Positions 1 to 8,076 of a DNA stretch of 64,000 bases are shown here, in pieces. Source of the DNA: Sulfitobacter sabulilitoris (GTDB lineage Bacteria > Pseudomonadota > Alphaproteobacteria > Rhodobacterales > Rhodobacteraceae); the NCBI RefSeq assembly GCF_005887615.1, contig NZ_VANS01000003.1, positions 221,672 through 285,671 of the forward strand. The letters are read 5' to 3'. The notes under the pieces were generated by a model. The model was given only the letters and a program-made list of their open reading frames with translations, was not told where the DNA came from and made no database searches. Numbering within the stretch: position 1 is the stretch's first letter; every line of letters starts with the position of its first letter. The translations under genes were made by a program, and so were the position numbers.

Positions 1-1
1 C

Positions 2-883
2 GGGCTGGTTGGTGAATCGGGTTGCGGAAAATCGACGCTCGGTCGGGTGATCGCCGGAATCCTGCCGCCGACGACGGGCCGTGTTGCCATCGACGGCGCG
101 CCGGTCATGGAAAACGGCACCAAGGTGACGACGCGCGTGCAGACCGTGTTCCAGGACCCTTTCGCCAGCCTCGATCCGCGGATGAAGGTCGGCGATACCG
201 TGTCCGAGGGGCCGATCGCGCACGGGCTGACCACCCGGGGCGGCGCGCGGGCCTATGTCGCGCAGTGGTTCGAGCGGGTGGGCCTTGATCCGGTATGGGT
301 GGATCGCTATCCGCACCAGTTCTCGGGCGGGCAGCGCCAAAGAATCGCAATCGCCCGCGCGTTGGCGATGCAGCCCGACGTGCTGATCTGCGATGAACCC
401 GTCGCATCGCTGGACGTGTCGATCCAGGCACAGATCATCAACCTGTTTTTGGAACTGACGCGCGATCTTGGGCTGACATCGGTTTTCATCAGCCACGACC
501 TGTCGGTCGTGCAGCATGTGAGCGACCGTGTCGCGGTCATGTACCTGGGGCGCATCGTCGAACTCGGGCCCGTGGCGCAGGTCTTTGGGACACCGGCGCA
601 TCCCTATACGGCGGCCTTGTTCGGCAGCGTGCCGAAGCTGGTCCTGGACGCGGATGAACTGGTGCGCTTCAACGCCATCGACGGCGAGGTGCCGTCGCCG
701 CTCGCGCCGCCATCGGGCTGCTATTATCACCCGCGCTGTCCGCTCGCGACCCGCACATGCCGCGAAACGCAGCCGCGCACGCAGCCGGTGTCAGACCTGC
801 GCGCGGTTGCCTGCCACCATTTCGACGCGCATCTGAAGGCACGGTCTTCGGACGCGCAGGCGGGCCGCGCGGTCAAGACATAG
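2..883 (+). CDS. Oligopeptide/dipeptide ABC transporter ATP-binding protein (5' truncated by window)
   Basis: This is the ATPase subunit of a peptide-type (Opp/Dpp) importer, powering uptake at the inner membrane. The frame is open from the left edge and begins inside Walker A (GESGCGKS). It continues with a Q-loop (VFQDPFASLDPR), the signature SGGQRQR and Walker B (VLICDEPVASLD). It ends with the C-terminal extension of this subfamily (HPYTAALFGSVP, then the cysteines of GCYYHPRCPLATRTC). The N-terminal part and the rest of the transporter operon lie outside the window. The frame stops at a TAG. OppF/DppF-like is more likely than OppD-like because of the sequence around the signature, but this is not certain. 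Confidence 0.93.
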   Translation, partial: GLVGESGCGKSTLGRVIAGILPPTTGRVAIDGAPVMENGTKVTTRVQTVFQDPFASLDPRMKVGDTVSEGPIAHGLTTRGGARAYVAQWFERVGLDPVWVDRYPHQFSGGQRQRIAIARALAMQPDVLICDEPVASLDVSIQAQIINLFLELTRDLGLTSVFISHDLSVVQHVSDRVAVMYLGRIVELGPVAQVFGTPAHPYTAALFGSVPKLVLDADELVRFNAIDGEVPSPLAPPSGCYYHPRCPLATRTCRETQPRTQPVSDLRAVACHHFDAHLKARSSDAQAGRAVKT

Positions 884-1048
884 GCCAGGCGGTGCCCGGG
901 CGGTCGGGTCGCGGGCCGTGCCGCTGTGCGTCACCGCCTTTTACGTCCGGGCGGCGGCCTGGGCACGCCGCGTCTTTACGACAAGATGAACGCCGCGGGG
1001 CCGGTGGATCCGGTCGACGCAGCCCGGAGTGCGCAGCCCCTGGGCTGG

Positions 1049-1840
1049 CTACCGGCCCGTGAACTTCGGCGTGCGGCCCTCGGCGAAGGCGCTGACCGCT
1101 TCGCTGTGATCCGAAGTCGCGTTCGACATGTTCTCCATCGCGAGGCAGGCATCCATGATGCTGGCGGCAAGTTGCTTCAGGCCGATGTTGATCGACACCT
1201 TGGTTGTCCTGATGGCCACGCCCGCGCCGCCGGCCAGTCGTTCGGCAAAGGCGTTCACGCGGTCATCGAGGTCTTCGGCCGGGACGGCATGGTTGATCAA
1301 CCCGATGCGTGCGGCCTCGGACGCGGTCATCAGATCGCCCGTCATCAGGTATTCCTTGGCCCGTGCGTATCCGATCAGTTGCGGCCAGATCACGGCACCG
1401 CCGTCGCCCGCGGTGAATCCGACGCTGACGTGGGGGTCGCCGATCTTGGCGGTCTCGGCGGCAAAGATGACATCGCAAAACAGCGCCAGTGTCGCCCCGA
1501 ACCCGGTGGCATGGCCGTTGAGCTTGGCAATGACGGGCTTCTCGCAATCCAGCAGCGCGTTGATGATGCGCTTGGCTTCGCGTGCGGTCTGGCCAAAACC
1601 TGTGTCGATCATTTCCTGCATCCACACGATGTCGCCGCCAGAGGAAAACGCGCGCCCCGCGCCGGTGAACACGATCACGTCCGAATGCGGATCGTCGGCC
1701 GCGTCGTGGAACACCGTGCACAGTTCGCGGTGCATGAGCTTGTCCACCGCGTTCAGCTTGTCTGGCCGGTTCAGCGTCAGCGTGAGGATGCGGCCCTGGC
1801 GGGTGGCCTGGATCGTCTGATACGGGGGGAAATCGGTCAT
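1049..1840 (-). CDS. Enoyl-CoA hydratase/isomerase (crotonase) family protein lacking both hydratase glutamates
   Basis: A 263-residue crotonase-fold protein acting on a CoA thioester. The oxyanion-hole segments are visible (AFSSGGDI and GHATGFG). The two glutamates used by true enoyl-CoA hydratases are missing: the GGxxE position reads GFGATLAL and the PE position reads DPH. An isomerase, hydrolase or C-C lyase reaction is therefore likelier than simple hydration. It follows the alpha/beta hydrolase by 15 bp on the same strand, so the two probably form a small operon. An AGGAG lies about 10 nt before the ATG. It points away from the main catabolic operon but clearly belongs to the same island. 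The exact reaction is unknown. Confidence 0.88.
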   Translation of the reverse strand: MTDFPPYQTIQATRQGRILTLTLNRPDKLNAVDKLMHRELCTVFHDAADDPHSDVIVFTGAGRAFSSGGDIVWMQEMIDTGFGQTAREAKRIINALLDCEKPVIAKLNGHATGFGATLALFCDVIFAAETAKIGDPHVSVGFTAGDGGAVIWPQLIGYARAKEYLMTGDLMTASEAARIGLINHAVPAEDLDDRVNAFAERLAGGAGVAIRTTKVSINIGLKQLAASIMDACLAMENMSNATSDHSEAVSAFAEGRTPKFTGR

Positions 1841-1855
1841 CGGAGGAAGCTCCTG

Positions 1856-2746
1856 TTACATCGCGGCGGAAATGTCGCGGGCCATGTCCTTGAGCGCGGT
1901 GCCTGCGATGGGGGTGATGTGTGGCAGGGAAATGAACGCATGGATCATGCCCTTGTAGACCCTGAGCCGTGTCGGCACGCCCGCGGCGCCCAGCCGGTCG
2001 TGCAGGTCCGCGCCTTCGTCATGCAGGATGTCGCATTCCGCAAGCCCGATGCTGGTTGGGGGCAGGCGCGACAGTTCCTTGTCCGCAAGCGATGGCGCTG
2101 CGGCGTCGCCCAGATAGCAGGTCCAGAACCAGAGCATGCCGTCACGGGTCAGCAGGTGGTTGTCGGCATATGCGTGCTGCGACGCGCTGGCGCAGGCCGG
2201 GTCGAGCGGCGGATAGAACAGGCCCAGGTGGCGCAGCGGCAGGTCCGTGGCCAGGGCGGTCATCAGGGCGAGATGTGCGCCCGAGCTGTCGCCGCAAACC
2301 GCGATCCGCGCCGGATCCAGCCCCTCTTCGGCGCCGTGGCGGTGAACCCAGTCCAGCGCGCAAGAGCAGTCGTCCGGTGCGGCGGGATAGGGTGTCTCGG
2401 GCGACAGCCGGTAGGCCACCGACAGGACCGCGCACCCCGAATCGAGCGCCAGCGACCGGCAGATGCTGTCATGGCTATCGAGGCTGCCCCAGACCCAGCC
2501 GCCGCCGTGAAAGAAGACGACCACGGGCAAATCGCCCCCGGCGCGCGGCACATAAAGCCGGCAGGCGATGTCACGGTCGCCCGCGGGTATCCGCAGGTCG
2601 CGCAACTCATGGACCTGGCGTTTCGGGGCCAGTGCAAGGCGGTCGTCGGCGGCCGCCCGCGCTTGGTCCAGCACCGCGCGCGGCAGCGGCCGTACATGGT
2701 TGCGCGGATCGGACAGCAACTCGGCAAAGCAGGGATCGACGGTCAT
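1856..2746 (-). CDS. Alpha/beta hydrolase, hormone-sensitive-lipase (HSL) family
   Basis: A 296-residue serine esterase or lactonase, probably cytoplasmic since no signal peptide is seen. It has the HSL oxyanion motif HGGGW, the nucleophile elbow GDSSGAH, a C-terminal acidic residue in CDILHDEG and the histidine of MIHAF, so the triad looks complete. HSL-type hydrolases often sit next to Baeyer-Villiger monooxygenases, where they open the ester or lactone product. The monooxygenase gene begins 3.7 kb downstream on the other strand, so I infer that role here. It is first in a two-gene minus-strand operon and diverges from the acyl-CoA synthetase across a 191-bp region. Confidence 0.9.
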   Translation of the reverse strand: MTVDPCFAELLSDPRNHVRPLPRAVLDQARAAADDRLALAPKRQVHELRDLRIPAGDRDIACRLYVPRAGGDLPVVVFFHGGGWVWGSLDSHDSICRSLALDSGCAVLSVAYRLSPETPYPAAPDDCSCALDWVHRHGAEEGLDPARIAVCGDSSGAHLALMTALATDLPLRHLGLFYPPLDPACASASQHAYADNHLLTRDGMLWFWTCYLGDAAAPSLADKELSRLPPTSIGLAECDILHDEGADLHDRLGAAGVPTRLRVYKGMIHAFISLPHITPIAGTALKDMARDISAAM

Positions 2747-2813
2747 CTCGGGCTCTCAGTGCTTCCTTGGGGTGCGCGTCTCGGACGTACGCGGCGTCTT
2801 GAGGACAATGAAA

Positions 2814-2825
2814 TACGCGCTAGTA
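2814..2825. promoter_or_regulatory. Degenerate copy of the putative TetR operator (weak)
   Basis: In the divergent region between hydrolase and acyl-CoA synthetase, TACGCGCTAGTA resembles the better palindrome TACTGACCAGTA found before the monooxygenase (9 of 12 positions). Same spacing and outer bases suggest a second site for one regulator, but the left half-site is imperfect. Could be chance. Confidence 0.25.
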
Positions 2826-2937
2826 GGTTTTTCTTGCTTTGAGGAAAGGTAGCTGGCAATCTGTCCCAAGTAAAGCCTTGTTGCAGGTCGCCCGATATGC
2901 GGTCGGCAAGGCATTCGGGCCAGAAAGGAGTGCTGCG

Positions 2938-4641
2938 ATGCTGGAATCTGTCGCGGATCGTCGTGCGGCGACGCTGGAGAGAGTTCCCCACTGGACGCCC
3001 CGCTGTCTGCATATGCTTCTGGACGAGGCCGCGCGGGAATTCGGCGCGCGCCCCTACGTCGTGACCGACGACGCGACCCAAAGCTATAGCGACATCGCCG
3101 CACGGTCCAAGGCGGTTGCCGGCGGGCTGCTGGCCTGTGGCGTGAAGCCGGGCGACCATGTGGCCGTGATCATGGCGAACTTCGCGGAATTCGTGGTGTT
3201 GAAATACGCGATCTCGCGGGTCGGCGCCGTTTGCGTACCGATCAACTTTCTGAACCGGCGCGACGAAATCGGCTATGTGCTGACGCAATCCGATGCCGCG
3301 TACCTGGTCACGATGGACCGGTTTCGCGGCCTCGATTACCTGACGGCGCTGGACGAATTGGCGCCGGGCTGGGATGTGCAGGGCGGTGGCAGCGATTTCC
3401 CGCAGCTGCGACAGGTCATCGTGATGCCGACCGGCGATGGCCCTTCGGCCAGCGATGCGACCCTGTTTTCGGCGCTCGAATCCGATCACCCGCCGTTCGA
3501 CGGCATCTCCGATCCCGACCCGCAGTCGGTCAGCGACATCATCTACACCTCCGGCACCACCGGATCGCCCAAGGGCGTGCTGATGACGCACGAGATGTTG
3601 TTGCGCGCGGCCTTCGGAAGCGTCTATGCCCGCGCTTTCGACGATGGCTGGCGTGTCACCTTTTCGCTGCCGATGTATCACGTCTACGGCTATGTCGAAG
3701 GGATGCTGACCGTTCCCTTCGTCGGCGGCGTGATTGTTCCGCAACTGGCCTTCGACCCGGTGGCCACCCTGGACGCCATCGACCGGCACAAGGCCGACGA
3801 CGTGCTGTTGGTGCCCACGATGACGGTTGCGTTGCTCGATGTGCTGCGCAAGGCGCCGCGCGCCCTGTCCAGCCTGCGCGCGGTGATTTCCTCCGGCCAA
3901 CGCTCGCCCGCGTGGATCTGGGAGGATATCGACAGGCTGCTGACCCCGCAGGAGGTCACGACGGGCTACGGCATGACCGAAGTGACCGCGACCATGGCGA
4001 TGACCCGGCCCGAAGACCCCAAGAGCCGCCGGACCTCTACCAATGGCCGCATGCGTGACGTGGGCCCGGCGGGCGACCCGGCGACCGGGCGGCTGACCGA
4101 ATTCCGCATCACGGACCCCGATACGGGCAAGGCCCTGCCCGATGGCGAGGTGGGCGAGATCATGGCCCGTGGCCTGTGCGTGACGGCGGGATACTACAAC
4201 AAGCCGGACGAAACCAAAGCCGCATTCGACGCGGATGGCTGGCTTCATACCGGCGATCTGGGGAAATTCGATGGCGACGGTTACATGTTGCTCGTCGGGC
4301 GGCTGAAGGAGACCTACCGCTGCGGCGGCGAACAGGTGATGCCCACCGAGATCGAGGATCTGCTGGTCACTCATCCATCGGTGCTGCAGGCGCATGTCGT
4401 GCCGGTTCCCGACGACCGCATGGGGGAAACCGGGGCGGCATTCGTCGTGTTGCGGGACGCGCCCGCGGTGACCCCGGACGCGCTGACCGCCTTCTGCATG
4501 GACCGGCTCGCGCGGTTCAAGGTGCCGAAATACATGCTGCCCATCTCTGCTGACGACCTACCGACGACCCCATCGGGGCGTGCTCGCAAATTTCTGCTGA
4601 GCAAGCGCGCGATCGCCGATCTGGGATTGAGCGAGCAATGA
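2938..4641 (+). CDS. AMP-binding acyl-CoA synthetase (fatty-acid-CoA ligase type)
   Basis: A 567-residue ANL-superfamily enzyme that activates a carboxylic acid to its CoA thioester through an acyl-adenylate. Visible motifs are the phosphate loop YTSGTTGSPKG, GYGMTE, and DGWLHTGDLG followed by VGRLKETYRCGGE. The frame is open further upstream, but the ATG at 2938 is preceded by a good Shine-Dalgarno (GAAAGGAG), so I choose it. The A10 motif, normally SGK, reads TPSGRARK, placing Arg at the position of the adenylation lysine; this may reduce or alter adenylation. It is first in a plus-strand run with the two MaoC-like genes. The substrate is unknown, presumably the acid imported by the TRAP system. 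Confidence 0.92.
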   Translation: MLESVADRRAATLERVPHWTPRCLHMLLDEAAREFGARPYVVTDDATQSYSDIAARSKAVAGGLLACGVKPGDHVAVIMANFAEFVVLKYAISRVGAVCVPINFLNRRDEIGYVLTQSDAAYLVTMDRFRGLDYLTALDELAPGWDVQGGGSDFPQLRQVIVMPTGDGPSASDATLFSALESDHPPFDGISDPDPQSVSDIIYTSGTTGSPKGVLMTHEMLLRAAFGSVYARAFDDGWRVTFSLPMYHVYGYVEGMLTVPFVGGVIVPQLAFDPVATLDAIDRHKADDVLLVPTMTVALLDVLRKAPRALSSLRAVISSGQRSPAWIWEDIDRLLTPQEVTTGYGMTEVTATMAMTRPEDPKSRRTSTNGRMRDVGPAGDPATGRLTEFRITDPDTGKALPDGEVGEIMARGLCVTAGYYNKPDETKAAFDADGWLHTGDLGKFDGDGYMLLVGRLKETYRCGGEQVMPTEIEDLLVTHPSVLQAHVVPVPDDRMGETGAAFVVLRDAPAVTPDALTAFCMDRLARFKVPKYMLPISADDLPTTPSGRARKFLLSKRAIADLGLSEQ

Positions 4642-4658
4642 TACAAAGGACCAGAAAC

Positions 4659-5084
4659 ATGCCTCAGGACATCCGCATCACCCGCGACACACCGATCGGT
4701 TTCGAACTGACCGGGGTCAAGAAGAAGGCCGCGATCCAGCTTATGGGCTCACGGCTCTGGGGCCGGTTCAACCCCAACCACTGGGACCCCGTCTATGCCG
4801 CCGAAACCGGCCTCGACGCGCCGATCCAGACCGGCGAGATGTCATCGGCCTACCTTGCCGAGATGTGCGTCAACTATTTCGGCCCGTCGGTGTTCACCGG
4901 GGCGCGGATGCAGTGCAAATACGTCGCGTCCACCTATGCCAACGAGGTCATCACAACCTACGGCGTGGTGCGCGAAAAGACCCCGAAGGGCGATGGATTT
5001 CGGTTCAGGGTCGAAATCTGGGCGCAAAACGAGGCGGAAGAGAAAAAGACGACCGGCTTCATCGAAGCCGATGTCGATGTCTGA
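4659..5084 (+). CDS. MaoC-like hotdog-fold protein A (hydratase subunit-like)
   Basis: A 141-residue single hotdog protein resembling the MaoC/(R)-enoyl-CoA hydratase family. The hydratase-2 motif usually reads D-x-N-P-x-H-x-D. Here it is R-F-N-P-N-H-W-D, followed by YAAETGLDAPIQTGE: the histidine is kept and the catalytic aspartate is Arg. The start at 4659 has AAAGGA upstream and is preferred to the ATG at 4638, which overlaps the synthetase stop. The next gene, also MaoC-like, follows after 15 bp and shows the opposite defect, so the two probably form a heteromer. It likely hydrates an enoyl-CoA in the island's pathway. Confidence 0.82.
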   Translation: MPQDIRITRDTPIGFELTGVKKKAAIQLMGSRLWGRFNPNHWDPVYAAETGLDAPIQTGEMSSAYLAEMCVNYFGPSVFTGARMQCKYVASTYANEVITTYGVVREKTPKGDGFRFRVEIWAQNEAEEKKTTGFIEADVDV

Positions 5085-5099
5085 AAAAAGGAAAACACC

Positions 5100-5633
5100 A
5101 TGACGCCGACCCCCAAGACAGACAGCCTGCGGCCCATGACGCAGGTGCAGATCGACCAGGAACGCGCCTTTGTCAAAAGCCTGGAAGAAGAATGTGAAAC
5201 CTATTGGGACATGGTCAGCATCGGCGACGTTCTGTCGCGCGATCTGGAAGTCACACCCGAGCTCGTCATCCTTTATGCCGACGCGGTCGAAGACTATAAT
5301 CCCTGGTACGAAGGCTGGCGCATGAACGAATGGCGCATCACGGGCGCGTCACCCTTTGGCGGGGCCATCGTGCCGCCGCTGATGATTTCGCATTTCGTGC
5401 TGTCGGTGCAGTTCGATCACACCAAGCCGTTCGCCATCGGGTCGATCCACACCTACCACGACACCGAAATTCTTGCGCCGATCCCGATCGGTGCGACCAT
5501 CCGGATCACGACGACGGCGACAGACAAGTTCATCAAGCGCGATCGCCGGTATGTCCGCCATGAGGTCAGCGTCAGCGATGTGCGTGACGACACGCTCTAC
5601 ATGCGCGAAGTCCGCGATATCCTTTCGCTCTAG
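5100..5633 (+). CDS. MaoC-like hotdog-fold protein B (N-terminal MaoC/FAS1-DH-like)
   Basis: A 177-residue protein with an acidic N-terminal helix, then a hotdog domain. The motif reads ADAVEDYNPWYEG: the aspartate of the D-x-N-P motif is present, but the catalytic histidine is Tyr. The following FGGAIVPPLMI resembles the conserved loop after the active-site helix in MaoC N-terminal domains. Together with the preceding gene it resembles two-gene hydratases of steroid side-chain degradation (ChsH1/ChsH2 type, known from the family), in which one subunit has a degenerate site. No signal peptide is present. It ends 63 bp before the TetR gene. Confidence 0.82.
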   Translation: MTPTPKTDSLRPMTQVQIDQERAFVKSLEEECETYWDMVSIGDVLSRDLEVTPELVILYADAVEDYNPWYEGWRMNEWRITGASPFGGAIVPPLMISHFVLSVQFDHTKPFAIGSIHTYHDTEILAPIPIGATIRITTTATDKFIKRDRRYVRHEVSVSDVRDDTLYMREVRDILSL

Positions 5634-5696
5634 GCACCCGGCGTCATTCATGTCACTAGACCTTCACAGCAAGATCCAACCCGGACAGGACACTGC

Positions 5697-6314
5697 ATGG
5701 TCATTGCCAAGAAACCCATGAAAATCCGCGAAGAGGTTGCCGCGCTCAAGCGCGAACGGACCTTGGACACGGCAGTCGACCTGTTTTACGAGAAGGGCTA
5801 TGTGAACGCCACGCTCGACGATGTCGCCGACCGGCTGAGCGTGACCAAGCCGTTCATCTACGCGAATTTCGGATCAAAGAACGAGCTTTTGTCGGAAATC
5901 TGCCTGCGCGGCGTCATGGCCGCAAAACAGGCGCTGGACGATGTGCTGGAATTCGATCTCGGACCCGGAGAAACGCTGCGCCTGTTCATCACGCGATATG
6001 TCGCCGCGATCCTCGAGCATCAGAAGAACATCGCGGTCTACACCCGCGAGGAAAAGAACCTCGGCACCGCCGAGGCGCAAAAGCTCGCGGCGCTGCGCAA
6101 GGCCTTCGTGGCCAAGCTGACATCCATCCTGGAGCAGGGCGTCGCGTCGGGCGAATTCGATGTCAGGGACCCGAACATGGCGGCGCTTGCGATCATCGGA
6201 TCCGTCAGTTGGTCAACCTTCTGGTATCATCCCGACGGCCGGCTGACGATCGCTGACATCACCCAGAATATGACTCACCTGCTGATGGGGCTTGCCGGTC
6301 TGAAACGCGCCTGA
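5697..6314 (+). CDS. TetR/AcrR family transcriptional regulator
   Basis: A 205-residue TetR-type repressor. The N-terminal helix-turn-helix is clear: TLDTAVDLFYEKGYVNATLDDVADRL, followed by the recognition helix SVTKPFIYANFGSKNELL. The C-terminal ligand domain is all helical, with no recognisable signature. The ATG at 5697 is preceded by AGGA at 6-nt spacing; a second in-frame ATG lies at 5718. It sits between the MaoC pair and the monooxygenase operon, and a strong palindrome lies 45 bp after its stop. I infer that it represses the catabolic island and is released by an acyl-CoA or ketone intermediate. Confidence 0.93.
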   Translation: MVIAKKPMKIREEVAALKRERTLDTAVDLFYEKGYVNATLDDVADRLSVTKPFIYANFGSKNELLSEICLRGVMAAKQALDDVLEFDLGPGETLRLFITRYVAAILEHQKNIAVYTREEKNLGTAEAQKLAALRKAFVAKLTSILEQGVASGEFDVRDPNMAALAIIGSVSWSTFWYHPDGRLTIADITQNMTHLLMGLAGLKRA

Positions 6315-6358
6315 GCCTTTGACCGGCAAAAACGGCACGACAGAATTTTGTTGAAAAA

Positions 6359-6374
6359 TACTGACCAGTATAAT
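6359..6374 (+). promoter_or_regulatory. Promoter -10 box with overlapping palindromic operator before the monooxygenase operon
   Basis: TACTG-AC-CAGTA (6359-6370) is a perfect dyad of 5-bp arms with a 2-bp centre. Its right arm overlaps a consensus TATAAT (6369-6374). A TTGTTG at 6348-6353 could be the -35 with a short 15-bp spacer. A repressor bound here would directly block the -10 region. The TetR gene ends 45 bp upstream and the monooxygenase start is about 75 bp downstream. Confidence 0.6.
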
Positions 6375-6447
6375 AACGTAATTGCAAGGACCAATAAGGA
6401 CTGGCGCGTTCGCTTCGTGCCGCCGAAGTCACGGGGAGGGTGCTTCG

Positions 6448-8076
6448 TTGCAAAAGTTTGACGCGATTATCGTTGGTGCCGGCTTTGCCGGATTGCGAGC
6501 GCTGTACCGCCTGCGAGAGATGGGCAAATCCGTGCGCGTGCTCGAGGCTTCGGGCGGCATCGGCGGCGTTTGGTACCACAACGGTTATCCCGGCGCGCGG
6601 TGCGACGTCGAAAGCTACGACTACTCCTACAGTTTTTCGCCAGAGCTCGAGAAGGAGTGGCGCTGGTCCGAGCGCTACGCGACCCAGCCCGAGATCCTGC
6701 GCTATATCAATCACGTCGCCGACCGATTCGACTTGCGCAAGGACATCGACCTGAACACCCGGATGGACCGCGCGACCTATGACGAGGACACCGCGCGCTG
6801 GACGATCGAGACCGGCAAGGGCGAGACGATCTCGGCGCAATACCTGATCATGTGCGTCGGGCAATTGTCGACGACCAAGGCGCCGGAATTCCCCGGACAG
6901 GACGACTTCGCCGGTGAGATCATCCACTCGGGTGTCTGGCCCGACCGCGAGGTGACATTCGAGGGCAAGCGCGTCGGCATCATCGGGACCGGCAGTTCGG
7001 GCATGCAGATGACGCCCGTGGTCGCACGCGCCGCGGACCACCTGACCGTGTTTCAGCGCACCGCGAACTTCAGCGTTCCGGCGGCCAATGCGCCCGTGTC
7101 GGACGAGGAGGACCGGAAGGTCAAGGCAAACTATGCCGAGCGCCGTCAGCAGGCGTTGAATTCGCCGACCGGGCTTGGGTTCAAGCCCAACCGCCAGTCC
7201 GCCCTGGACGTAGACGATGCCGAACGCGAAAAGGTCTACGAAGCGGCCTATCACCGGCTCGGCTTCGGCTTTGCGCTGGCCTATCACGACATCCTTCTGT
7301 CCAAGCCCGCCAATGACACGGCGGCGGAGTTTCTGCGCCGCAAGATCGGCGCGCTGATCGACGACCCCGAAACGCGCGACAAGCTGGTGCCAAAGGACCA
7401 CGCCTTTGCCGCGCGGCGGCCATCGGTCGACAGCGGCTATTTCCAGGCGTTCAACCGCGACAATGTCGAACTTGCCGATATCCGTGCGCATCCGATCGTG
7501 GAATTCACGCCCGAAGGCCTGCGCACCGAGGACAAGCTGCACAAGCTCGACATGGTGATCTTTGCAACCGGGTTCGACGCTTTCACCGGATCGTTGCTCA
7601 AGCCCGAGATCAAGGGCCGGGGCGGTATGCAGCTCCGCGAAAAGTGGGCGGCGGGACCGGTCACGCAGCTTGGCATCGGCGTCGCCGACTTCCCCAACCT
7701 CCTGATCGTGGTGGGCCCGGGCAGCCCGTCGCTGCTGAGCAACGTGATGGTGTCCATCGAGGAACAGATCGACTGGATGTCCGATCTGGTCGCCCATGCG
7801 GACGCGCAAGGCATCGTCGAAATCGAGGCCGAGCGCGCGGCGGAGCAGGCCTGGGTCGCGCATGTCAACGAGCGGGCGCAAGAGACGCTCTACATGACGG
7901 CGGCGTCCTATTACAACGGCGCCGAAGTCGCCGGAAAGCCACGGGTTTTCATGCCGTATTCGGGTGGTATCCGAAACTACCGCCGGATCCTCCAGCAGTG
8001 CGCCGACGACGGCTACAGCGGGTTCGCCTTGCGGCGCGCGCCGCAAAAACAGGCGCGCGGACAGGTGGGCGCATGA
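6448..8076 (+). CDS. Flavin-dependent Baeyer-Villiger monooxygenase (cyclohexanone-monooxygenase type)
   Basis: A 542-residue FAD/NADPH enzyme that inserts oxygen next to a ketone to give an ester or lactone. It shows the FAD Rossmann motif IIVGAGFAG, the BVMO fingerprint FAGEIIHSGVWP and the NADPH Rossmann motif IIGTGSSGMQ. Length and the C-terminal FMPYSGGIRNYR match cyclohexanone/cyclopentanone-type enzymes. There is no ATG near the N-terminus. The TTG at 6448 follows GGGGAGGG at good spacing and gives the usual length, so I choose it over the upstream TTG at 6382. It is the first gene of an operon and overlaps the SDR gene by ATGA. The substrate is probably an alicyclic or branched ketone (inference). 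Confidence 0.94.
   Translation: MQKFDAIIVGAGFAGLRALYRLREMGKSVRVLEASGGIGGVWYHNGYPGARCDVESYDYSYSFSPELEKEWRWSERYATQPEILRYINHVADRFDLRKDIDLNTRMDRATYDEDTARWTIETGKGETISAQYLIMCVGQLSTTKAPEFPGQDDFAGEIIHSGVWPDREVTFEGKRVGIIGTGSSGMQMTPVVARAADHLTVFQRTANFSVPAANAPVSDEEDRKVKANYAERRQQALNSPTGLGFKPNRQSALDVDDAEREKVYEAAYHRLGFGFALAYHDILLSKPANDTAAEFLRRKIGALIDDPETRDKLVPKDHAFAARRPSVDSGYFQAFNRDNVELADIRAHPIVEFTPEGLRTEDKLHKLDMVIFATGFDAFTGSLLKPEIKGRGGMQLREKWAAGPVTQLGIGVADFPNLLIVVGPGSPSLLSNVMVSIEEQIDWMSDLVAHADAQGIVEIEAERAAEQAWVAHVNERAQETLYMTAASYYNGAEVAGKPRVFMPYSGGIRNYRRILQQCADDGYSGFALRRAPQKQARGQVGA

Noticed and set aside
926..2842. A 638-codon plus-strand open frame
   Set aside because: Antisense shadow of the crotonase and hydrolase genes; typical for GC-rich DNA, no recognisable motif.
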